Shown: positions 55,081 through 64,000 of the stretch, one piece after another
How the letters are laid out: the number at the start of each line of letters is the position of its first letter
Position numbering within the stretch: the stretch's first letter is position 1
Source of the DNA: Salvator merianae
Taxonomy: Eukaryota; Chordata; Lepidosauria; Squamata; Teiidae
DNA: 64,000 nt
Direction of reading: 5' to 3'
Assembly (NCBI GenBank): GCA_003586115.2
Contig: QVOM02000057.1
Coordinates: 2,800,165 to 2,864,164 of the forward strand
Program-made: the position numbers and the translations under genes
The notes under the pieces: model-generated
Databases searched by the model: none
What the model was told of the DNA's origin: nothing
Seen by the model: the letters and a program-made list of their open reading frames with translations, nothing else

Positions 55081-56350
55081 TGGCAAAGCTATTTTCACTT
55101 CTGTGATTTTGTGGCTCTAATTTCCCATTGTGATTATTCCTTGTAAACCATCCAGGGCAGTTCTGAAGTCATGGACTCAAGGGCCAGATAGCCCTGCTGG
55201 CTCACCTGAAGCATGCAGGAAGCTGAGATCTTATTGTACCTGTATCCTTTGCCTGGGTGCAGCACCCAGCGAAGAAATTGCAGGGTGAGGGAAATAGAAG
55301 TTGTGTGAAATTATACACACCCTCCACTCTACTTCCTGCTCCTGTTATGGGGCAGGAAATGGAAAGTTCAAACATCCTTGTGACCAAGGGCTAGCCAACT
55401 CCAAGGATACTTGCCGTGCTGTTCCTTTGCATGTACACAGAGATATTTCACCATGGCTTTTTCTGGAGAGAAGACAAGCCAGTGATTCTGTGACTGGGTT
55501 ATCAAAGCATTCCTAGTTTTGCTATGAAATATCACTAGAAGTTTCACTCCTTTTTCTGCCCTGAAATGCTCTCCTTTCATAGGTACCCACCATCTGGCAT
55601 CTTTGCTGAAAATTGCTCAGTAGAGGGTGGTTTTTTTGCATGTTCACTTTGAATCAAACTTTTTTTTCTCTTTGAACAGCAGGGTGTTCGGTTTGATGCG
55701 AACTCCTTGGAACACCTAGGAATACCTTGGGACCTTAATTGAACAGGATGTGTTTGCTAGGTTTGTTAAAACACCCCTTTGCTCGGTTTGAATTCGAACC
55801 CTGTTTTCAAATGGGCAGGGTGCTCAGTCTGAACTCAGACCTTTTGAACACCCCTGTGAGAATCGTACAAGTTCAAACCCAAACCAGTTTGTCACATCTC
55901 TACATCTCTATCACTCAGCACCAAGGGAAAGCATTGGTCTCATCCATATTTTTCAGTCATGCCTTCCATTTAGTTATTATCCCAGTTCATAGACTTAATT
56001 TTTGCATTGTTGGGCTTGGCATTAGAGTGGCTGCTGTGATGTGGTTTATCTGGTGACATATGGCTGCATTTTATTTTTAGCTCTCATTGCTTTCATTCTA
56101 ATTTTTTTTTCTTTGTGACCTCAGGGCTTCTGAAATACACAACTCATAAACTGAATAAACGTGGCCTCCGGGGAGAAACTGAATTTTATTCTTTCCTGCT
56201 CGGATATTCCTGAAACAGGAATGTATGTATTTATTCAAAGTCGACACAGATACAATCAGGCAAGTGAGAAAATTAAAATAACAAAGTGGCAGCCAAACAC
56301 TAATTCAAGGTAGTAACATATTTCCTGCAGGCTGCAGCTAGATGTAGCTT

Positions 56351-56490
56351 AGGCTGCATCCAGACATTGCTTATTTATTCAGCTATATTTGGATATTCCA
56401 GAATAAAGGATAGAAATTCCAGAATATCCATGCTTTATTCCAGAATATCCAAATATGGCAGAACAGGTAAACAATGTCTGGATTCAGACC
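56351..56490. mobile_element. Palindromic MITE, copy 2 of 3
   Basis: AGGCTGCATCCAGACATTGC ... ACAATGTCTGGATTCAGACC hairpin, same family as 30,706. Confidence 0.8.
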
Positions 56491-56500
56491 TAGAAACTAT

Positions 56501-56617
56501 GGCTGCATCCAGACATTGCTTATTTATTCAGCTATATTTGGATATTCCAGAATAAAGGATAGAAATTCCAGAATATCCAAATATAGTGGTATAAGTTAGT
56601 GATGCCTGGATGCAGCC
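56501..56617. mobile_element. Palindromic MITE, copy 3 of 3
   Basis: GGCTGCATCCAGACATTGCT ... GTGATGCCTGGATGCAGCC. Tandem to copy 2, separated by 10 bases, and lacking part of the second arm. Confidence 0.8.
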
Positions 56618-57035
56618 TATGACTGGATCCAAATGGCATTGTTATGGTGCATGAAAGGTGCGGTGTTACCATAAGGATAAAATGAGGCATAAAATTTAGC
56701 TTTTTTGTGGGTGACAGGATCTACAAGGACTGAATAAATGGAGTTGTAGCCACCAGTTTTGATTCTGCTCCAGAGAGAACATATTTAGTTAGGATTTAAA
56801 AAAAAAAATGCAGAAATGGATTGTCCTATCTATTTTTAAGCTGCACAGTCCCAGCCCAGGTGGGGCTTCGCTGTCAGAAAATAGTAGATGGATAGGACTT
56901 GTCACTTTTGAAAGAAGAGGAATTTGAACTACTTTGCTTAGTTGAAGTGACAACAGAGGGTCAGTTTTGGCCTGGTTCCCAATCATGGTTCATTCCATTT
57001 ATACCCACCCACAGTGGGAGTTTCATTGAAAGGAC

Positions 57036-57118
57036 TATAAATGTCTTCTCTTGACGTTCAGTAGGATTACCAATCCTGGTTGACCAGCCTTCCTTACCTC
57101 CTTCTGAGCCTGAAAAAG
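57036..57118 (+). promoter_or_regulatory. Gene I promoter and non-coding exon 1
   Basis: TATAAA at 57036-57041. Exon 1 from about 57,066 to 57,118, ending GAAAAAG before donor GTGAGT at 57119. Confidence 0.75.
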
Positions 57119-57556
57119 GTGAGTGTTACTGCTGCTTAATTCATTCAAGGTTCACTATTGTATAATAGGCAGAATGTTGGACTAGAACTAGGGCTATTGG
57201 TGCACAGCACAGGCTATCCCATGCTGCAGTGGTCTGATCCGGGCGAACGAGCTCACCGTGGACCAGGATGCCGTTGACGACAAACTTAAAAGGGTTCGAT
57301 AAGTGAGTAGAAGGGAAGGATGGGTAGGATGGGTTCCCCCATCCCTTCCTCATTTGTTACAGTATATGTGCTATCAGGGGGAGGCAACATCAAAATGAAA
57401 ATGGCAGCTCTCAGGCGGAAGATATCTGGTTTATCGTATGTTGAACCACAGTGGACATTTCTAATTGCACCATTGCTTGATACTGGCAAAGTGGTCTTCT
57501 CAATTTCTCATGGTGTCTTGGCTTCTTCTTCCAAGGTTGCCTTCAACTCTCCCAAG

Positions 57557-57736
57557 ATGTCCACACAGAAAAAGGTCTGTAATGTATCTCGACCACCGCC
57601 TAACAAGGAGCAAGCTCCAAAATGCACCCCTGCTCCACAGGAACAAAAAGATGCCTCAGCAAAGACTGAAAGGGCTTCGGTGATGGAGCAGCAGCCCCAT
57701 AAGCCAAGTTGCCTCTGGTCCAATGATAAATACTAG
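57557..57736 (+). CDS. Gene I: small Lys/Gln/Pro EDC-type protein, 59 aa
   Basis: Exon 2 starts at 57,536 after acceptor TTCTTCTTCCAAG; the ATG is 21 bases later. The protein starts MSTQKKVCNVSRPPPNKEQ and ends CLWSNDKY. It is hydrophilic, with Lys, Gln, Pro, Glu and Ser spread throughout and three Cys (about residues 8, 23 and 52). It has no repeats. Complete gene signals surround it: TATA, exon 1, donor, acceptor, and AATAAA at 57922-57927. The intron is about 417 bases. The longer frame that begins at 57,320 is mostly intronic and is not used. Composition fits a transglutaminase-linked envelope precursor, but I do not recognise the family. The short length makes chance a concern; the coherent gene signals argue for a real gene. 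Confidence 0.68.
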   Translation: MSTQKKVCNVSRPPPNKEQAPKCTPAPQEQKDASAKTERASVMEQQPHKPSCLWSNDKY

Positions 57737-57921
57737 GGCTGGTTTCCCATTGCAGTGAGCCACACTAGCAAGGGAAACCCAGCCACTGAATAACACTGTT
57801 TCACGGATATCTTCCAAGAGTTCCTTAAATGTAATGGCCATGCTATGCTTAACTGGTGAAAATAGCAGCATTTGGGCATTTCATAGAGCTTTCTAATGTA
57901 CCTTCTTATTTCTAATATGAT

Positions 57922-57927
57922 AATAAA
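57922..57927 (+). terminator. Polyadenylation signal of gene I
   Basis: AATAAA about 185 bases after the stop. Confidence 0.7.
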
Positions 57928-57939
57928 ATGCGTGGCAGG

Positions 57940-59370
57940 AACTAAAATGACTTGGTGTTGTGTGTCATCAGTCCCTAAAACATAGGAAGAGGTGTTTGTC
58001 CTTGTAAGGCACTGAACCTTGGAGCCTTTCCACACTTATCCTTGGCTCAGGTTAGCAAGGGGTCCAGAGACCTCCTTTCTATCCCTTGGGTGGTTTATGA
58101 GGAAGCCCCACTCTCTGCTAGCAAGCTGCATCTACACTGGATGCAACATAGCCCTGTCTGGGTGGTCAAAGATTCCTATATTTTCCCCAGTGAATTCTTC
58201 TTTCTCTGACTAATTGCTGTTTATTTAAACCTCTATGGTGATCCATATTTCTCCAGTGCCATTAAGAAACACCCACTACTGCTTGAAAAAAAACAAAGGA
58301 TGAGGGAAAACCTGCACAACAAGCTGAAAACGTGTTTTTTGAAGGACATGATTATATATGTTACTGTAGAATTCGTAAGTGACTAACACTTCCCTTTTCA
58401 ATCAAAGACAGCACTGATTCAAGTTTATGTATCTCTTATGACTACTCCACACAAAACATTCTACCTCTGTCTAAAGTTCTTTCAGTGGTGCCTTTTATAG
58501 CTCCCTCCCTTCTTATAGGAACAACTTGTGGGAACTTCTCCTTCTAAAAATAGTCCAGTCAACTTTGACTTCCATCGTTCAATGCCATTGGTTTGGCTAA
58601 CAAGGGCTTATGGGTGCTCAGTGTTGTCAAGGTCTACAGGTCAGAGGTCAGCTGGTTATCTCTCTACTTGGACTAGTGTGCAAGTGGAAAAGAAAAAGGA
58701 TTTATTTCCCCTCTAAAAAGGCAGGAGACCCATTCCCTTGTCATGAGCGGGAACAGTTTATATAGACACATGGTTCCAAGTTTCTCTTTCTGACATCTGG
58801 ATTCCACCTGCAACAGTAAATGCTCTTCCACTACATAACCATGAGTCACCTTTCTGGGCAGATTAACAGTATGTCTTGTGCCGGATACAATATTCCAATA
58901 CAATTATAAGATAACCAATTATTATTTTTGAACATATTCTGGGGAAAAATGGTGAATACCTATGAGGTCATTTGAGATAAAAGGTTTTTTTAAAAGAAGA
59001 TATTATCAAAAATTGTTCTTCTTCAGAAAGATGGAATCGTTATTGAGCATATCCTAAAATTGCATTACATAATTTTATTTTTCAGACAGCATCCAAAAAT
59101 ATACAACTACACTTTCGCTTTGCTGGGGCACAAAGTTTCACCAACTGTATGGAGGGTTAAAGCTACTGTGAGGCATTAATGTGGACACATTAATGTGTTC
59201 AATCATCATATATTGTAGGATATCTGCTGCACACACCACCGTTCCTCAACATCTTTTGCTCTCTCCCTGCACCTCCTCTACCACTTCAGTGTACTTGGGC
59301 CCCAAGGAATCATATATTACAGAATCGCTGTAATGTATGAAATCCTTTATTCAGCCATTAGCAGGTTGAT
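57940..59370. other. Intergenic; isolated minus-strand TATA at about 58,493
   Basis: GCCTTTTATAGCTCCC reads as TATAAAAGGC on minus, but no donor or coding exon follows on that strand. Otherwise empty. Confidence 0.35.
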
Positions 59371-59379
59371 TTATTGGTA

Positions 59380-59716
59380 AGAAAGAAGAAGAAGAAGAAG
59401 AAGAAGAAGAAGAAGAAGAAGAAGAAGAAGAAGAAGAATTTGGTTTTTATACCCCGCTTTTCTCGGCCGAAGCTGACTCAAAGCAGCTTACAAGGTTATT
59501 TTTCCCCCGAAGGCTTACATCTGTCTATCTTCCGCATCACACAAGTGATGCTCCCTATTTATCTACTTGCAATTACTTGCTTTCGAACAGCTAGGTTGGC
59601 TGGAGCTAGAGGCCAGTAGAGGGCACTCATCCCCTCTACATGGCAGACAGGGGCCTCGAACTCTGATCCTTCTATTGAAAGATCAGTGCCTTAGCCACCT
59701 ACGCCACCGTGCCACC
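59380..59716 (-). mobile_element. tRNA-derived SINE with (GAA)n tail, antisense
   Basis: The (GAA)n run, then TTTTTATACCCCGCTTTTCT, is the reverse complement of the 13.4 kb SINE 3' end. At the far end the minus strand reads GGCTAAGGCACTGATC and GTTCGAGGCCC, tRNA-like A and B boxes. Confidence 0.75.
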
Positions 59717-59719
59717 GAA

Positions 59720-62280
59720 ACCTCGCTAAGTGATGGGAAGTACAAAGCACCACCTTCCATCCTTGCTCTGCACCCTCTATAAGATACTTACTCCCCAAAC
59801 GTTCCATGATACACCTTCCTTTCCCATCACCTGGCCTTAGAGTTTTATCACAGTATGTCTGCCACCCAGCACCTCCCCCTGCCATGAGAAAGCAGTGTCC
59901 ACCAAATAAGCCAGCATGGAAGGCAACCAAATCAGGATGAAGACCAAGAGCAATGCTAAGACCATCTTCATGTGGTCTCCTTAACGTTCATCATTCCTCC
60001 TTTCTGCTCTTGTTCTTTCTACCTGCAGTCCTTCTTTCTCTTTCTGCCTCCCTCCCAAGCATCACTGCCAAAGACGTCACAAGCAGTTGACCGATTTCCA
60101 TTTGACGGTCAGGTGAACACAAGGAAACATGGAGTCCATCTCCCATCAATGCATCTCCTGCTCCTACCCATATCATCCAAGTCCTGAGTTGTTTCAAGTT
60201 CTTTTCCAAGACGATTCTTGTCCTATGAGCCATTAAAGCAAAGACCATCCAGAACGTGGCAACTGAGGCCTCCGAAGAGGCGGCTGCATTGTCTACATTC
60301 CATTGCAGCATGATCTTATCGCAAATTCATCTCTGAATGCCCATTGCAGATAGAGAAGTCACATCCTATGCAATTACTTTGCCTACTTTTTTCTTGCTCT
60401 CCCTTGATGTTATCATCACTGCAAAGCCTGCCCTGGAAGAACTCTGAACATTCAGATGGCAAACCATCTAAACAACCCCCGGTGAGCCATCCAGTTTGGA
60501 ACCTCCATTCGTTGTGCAATGTAAAATTTGGGCGAGGTTGTCAACTACAAGACGTGCTTGGAATACAAGTTGTCAACTAGAAGGTGCATGAAACAGGTGA
60601 TGAGCAGGATTAGTGTCCTCTAGCAGAGGTGCTTTTCTGCATTATCCCTGCTCAACATAACATTCCAGAGGTTCATGAGAGGATACAGAGAGGGAATCCA
60701 GTAGTTTCCTTCACATTACTTCTCTCTCACAGAAATGTCATCATCCTAGGAAGCCAATGAAAGCTAAACCACGTTTCCAACTGATGGAAGGGATGCTAAG
60801 GCTGCTTCCAGACAGTAAGAAGCAATGCGGGATCTAAAGAAGATGGGAACTAAACATGGCACCCATGTATACTCAATAAAAGTTCTTGCTTTGCAAAATC
60901 GGTGCGGTTTCTAGGGAAGTGGCTGCCACCAGACCTGTAAGGCACTTCAGGCCCAACTCTGTCACTGTACTCAGAGGAGATGGAAGCTCCTGTGGGGCAA
61001 CCACCCACCCCAAGAGTCACCAAAACTTTCTCGCAGATAAATTGTCTCTCGGGTGGTAGGAGCAGCCCAGAAGTTACATGGGAACAGGTACTAGCAAGAG
61101 ACATCTAAATATTTGGACGCCCCATTCCTGGGCCAGCTGGGGAGGCTGATGAAGCCCATGCAGATGCAGTTCCAGTCTACATATGAAAGTCACTGGTGCC
61201 CCAGAGGCCAAAGAATATTACTGACAGCTTTGGGGATTGCATTGAACAAAGGAAAACATGTTTTACCAACTCTGTAGAAGCAGAACTATGATGCACCAAA
61301 GTGTTCTGTATAAGGAGGGATGTTGTTGATTTGGGTTGTCCAAGAATCGGATTTAGAGCGCAACTCTTGATTCAAAGGCACCAAATATTTTTTGTTAAAG
61401 CAAACCATAATGCACCGATATACCAACTACTTTGTAACTAGAATGTGCTGGATTCAATCCCCAAGGAATCCAGATAGAATTAAGCAGGATTTACACTGGA
61501 ACTCCTGACAGGCTACTATCTGAGTAAGCCTATCTGAGTAAGCTAGAAGGCTCTATCCTCTTTCTTCACAGAAGGCAAGGTCCTCCAAATGCTGTTGAAT
61601 TAAAAACTCCTATGAACTCTAGTTAGTCTAGTCCTATGATAGGAATTATAGTTCAACAACATTTAAAGGGGTGTAGTTTGGCCATTCCCAGTGTGAGATA
61701 TTGTACTATTGTCCATTACAGCCCATGAACCCCAAATATGACTAGGAAGGAGCTTCAGATTTCTCTTCTTCAGGACATGGACTCACCCTCTTCTACTCTG
61801 TTTTCTGAAGCAGACTTGTGCCTTGCAAATAGCTAACTATTGCCTCCCAGAATTTAGTTCCATATTGCTGAGGCACGTCACCTGCAAGAGCTCTCTAGAG
61901 GAGGGGAGAACTGAATCTGGTCTCAGCTGTGCCTTGAATGACTTGCAAAGCAGAGAAGGGTAGATATGTCCTAAGTGTCCATGGCTACTTTCCTTCGGCC
62001 AGTTTCCTCTGTCTTTTGGTCAGGGAAGAACGGTTGACATTCCCAAGTGCTGGATTATAAAAATTGGGAATAAATGCCAAATGCATTGGGACAAACTCCA
62101 AACGCCCACAAAGCATTGTTCTGAGGTGACAGGAAAGATCACACAATTTAACACTAGATAGTCAGGAATTCTCCAGAGTATTGTGTCATCTATAGGTGAG
62201 TCAACTTAATTAATTCAAAGCAGTGCAGTGTTGAGGTCACACATTGGATGCCTCAAGAACCAATAGGCCTCCTCTGTAGT
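59720..62280. other. Intergenic, no gene seen
   Basis: No spliced EDC pattern, RNA gene or named repeat recognised between the SINE and the promoter at 62.3 kb. Confidence 0.4.
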
Positions 62281-62315
62281 CACTTCTTTTTTCAAAACAA
62301 GATCTCAAGGGTTGG

Positions 62316-62393
62316 TATAAAAGTCCTTTCTGCTCAAACATCTCTCATTCGCTTGGCAACGCAGTTCAGCTACTTCACTTCAGCAGTTGTCTG
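62316..62393 (+). promoter_or_regulatory. Promoter and exon 1 of a further EDC gene, coding exon not found (gene J)
   Basis: TATAAAAG at 62316-62323. Exon 1 from about 62,346 to 62,393, donor CTG before GTAAGT at 62394. The only good acceptor downstream (TTTGTTTCCATTTCAG, 63,551-63,566) opens a 32-residue frame without EDC character, so the coding exon probably lies beyond 64,000. Confidence 0.6.
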
Positions 62394-62747
62394 GTAAGTA
62401 TGAGCCTATTACTAAGTCTATCAATACAGGTAGAAGTATTCTGCAGAGTTCAGATCTCTGGGAGTAGAATCTGTGATCTTCTGTGTTAAAATAATATGAT
62501 CCGTTATGAAACTGTGATTGATCTCTAGTAGGAAAAGATGCGATCCTATATCTGATCAGCTCTTTGGTCCATCTGAATCCATTTTGGTTGTTCTGGTTTT
62601 AGTAATGTTCTCTATGTTGATGAACAGTGTCTTTTGGAGCCTTCTGGGGTAGATGTTTTGGGCTATAGTTCCATTCATCTACAAACATTCATCATTCTGT
62701 CTGAATCTGATGAAAGATGAAGACCCAAAACACACTAGTTATTGTTG

Positions 62748-62990
62748 ATGAAGAAGAAGAAGAAGAAGAAGAAGAAGAAGAAGAAGAAGAAGAAGAAGAA
62801 GAAGAAGAAGAAGAAGAAGAAGAAGAAGAAGAAGAAGAAGAACTTGGTTTTTGTACCCCGCTTTTCTCGGCCGAAGCTGACTCAAAGCGGCTTACAAGGT
62901 TATTTTTTGCCCAAAAGCTTACATCTATCTATCTTCCGCATCACACAATGTAATGCTCCCTATTTATCTACTTGCAATTACTTGCTTTTG
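62748..62990 (-). mobile_element. SINE 3' part with long (GAA)n tail, antisense
   Basis: About 30 GAA units, then TTTTTGTACCCCGCTTTTCT and the same body as the 59.4 kb copy, truncated before the tRNA-like head. Lies in the putative gene J intron. Confidence 0.8.
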
Positions 62991-63439
62991 TAGACCATCA
63001 ATTCAACTCTTGAAGATTTTAGGATGGCTTCACGCAGTTTTCTTGGCAAAGATACAAAAGTAGTTTGCCATGGCCAGCTTCCAGGGAGACATAAGGGATT
63101 TAACCTGAGGCCCTCTACTTTCTAGGCAGTTGCTGTACCTCTGAGCCATAAGCCTAGAAATATTACATAGGACATTAGTTCTCATCCCAGACATTGCTGG
63201 ACTACAGCTAGTATCATTCTTAATCATAGGCTATGGTGATTACAGCTGAAGTAAGTTTATTTCTAATAAAATCAGGAGGAAGCCATGTTGGTTCCAGGGA
63301 TCTGTTGAAAGATTTGTCCAGAAGAGGATTGATTAGCTGCAGCCATTCCCCTTCCTCACTCAGATAAAAATGAGTATCAGCACAAATACTGCTGACTCAT
63401 GGCTCCCTTCTATACTTGGATATCTGGGCATTACTTTCT

Positions 63440-63512
63440 GTAGGTAAAACAGGATGCTGGACTAGATAGTCCGTGGCCTGATCCAGCAGGGCTCCCCTTA
63501 TGTTCTTGGTGC
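63440..63512 (+). mobile_element. L2/CR1-type LINE 3' end
   Basis: GGATGCTGGACTAGATAG, then GTGGCCTGATCCAGCAGGGC and TTATGTTCTTGG. Confidence 0.65.
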
Positions 63513-64000
63513 AGAGTTAGTGAGTACATTTGTTACGATGAAGGAATTTGTTTGTTTCCATTTCAGCAAATGGAATACTCCATTCAGATGCTCTTAAGCT
63601 TGGTTACAGTTCAGAGTGCAACTCTTCATCAATTAATGCATGTTTCTGGGTTTCTTATTTCAGTTTAGGTCCAATAGAACTACTGCAAAGAGAGAGAGAG
63701 AAAGACTATGTATTTTATGTATGCACAAAAATATGCATATGAACATATGAATTTTACATTAAAAAGTATGCCTATACTACATTATATTATAAAATGCAAT
63801 ACAGTATAGTACTATAGTACTCTAGTATTTTACATTAACAGCCTAGGCTCCTTTCTTCCACAAAGTTCAAGGCAGTGAACATTATTCACCTCCATTTCAT
63901 CCTCATGAAAATGTTGTGGAATAGATTAGACTTGGAGGGCAGTGAGAGGCCCAGAGTCATTCAATGAGTTTTTATAGACAAATTCTGCACTTGATATTCT

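Noticed and set aside
58480..58510. Minus-strand TATA as a promoter of a further gene
   Set aside because: No donor or coding exon follows on the minus strand between it and gene I, and the family element is missing.
62717..62993. Poly-Glu and poly-Lys frames (also at 59,374)
   Set aside because: They translate (GAA)n tails of antisense SINEs.
63548..63742. 64-residue frame after the acceptor at 63,566 as the gene J product
   Set aside because: The frame starts before the acceptor, and the ATG frame after it is only 32 residues with no EDC composition.

Overview
The window looks like a squamate reptile (lizard or gecko-like) chromosome segment inside the epidermal differentiation complex (EDC). 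Two independent lines support this. (1) Nearly every real gene has the single-coding-exon EDC layout: a TATA box, a short non-coding exon 1, one intron, then an exon 2 whose ATG lies 15-30 bases past the splice acceptor and holds the whole CDS. The encoded proteins are small and very rich in Cys, Gly, Pro, Gln, Ser or His. (2) The repeat landscape combines BovB LINE fragments, tRNA-derived SINEs with CTT/GAA tails, CR1 and L2-type LINE ends, and small inverted-repeat DNA elements. BovB together with such SINEs argues for Squamata over birds or turtles. The species cannot be fixed from this sequence.

Layout. 1-6.2 kb: family A, three genes (A1 +, A2 -, A3 +) for 65-67 residue proteins that are about 60% cysteine. 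A2 and A3 form a head-to-head inverted duplication, and a decayed remnant of the same divergent promoter lies at 5.65-6.19 kb. 6.8-16.2 kb: family B, three tandem minus-strand genes (B1-B3) for Cys/Gly-rich proteins with a conserved TIICC block and a YCISSN-type tail. 20 kb: plus-strand gene D (Cys-rich head, Ser/Glu-rich body). 23-24.5 kb: minus-strand gene C, a more distant relative of family B. 26.1 kb: an orphan promoter of the same family with no gene attached. 29.4-34.1 kb: gene E, an SPRR-like protein of about 27 heptads of the type YCPPVQK/CCPPQQK. 38.1-39.7 kb: gene F, an aromatic/Cys/Gly protein. 46.4-48.7 kb: gene G (Cys/His/poly-Gln). 50.5-54.2 kb: gene H (loricrin-like Gly/Ser/Cys/His). 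57.0-57.9 kb: gene I (59 residues, Lys/Gln/Pro). 62.3 kb: a promoter and exon 1 whose coding exon probably lies beyond the right edge.

How the genes fit together. All products look like cornified-envelope or corneous-layer structural proteins. Some would be cross-linked through disulphides (A, B, C), others probably by transglutaminase at Gln/Lys (E, G, H, I). Families A, B and C share a proximal promoter element, TTTCCAGAGGAAATGAG, just upstream of TATA; A and B also share exon 1 and 3' UTR sequence. This points to one ancestral gene whose coding part diverged much faster than its control regions, and to co-expression. No corneous beta-protein (beta-keratin) core, S100 or filaggrin-type gene was recognised. 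The space between genes is mostly decayed transposable elements. A 199-base assembly gap lies at 49,624-49,822, and there is a single N at 3,293.
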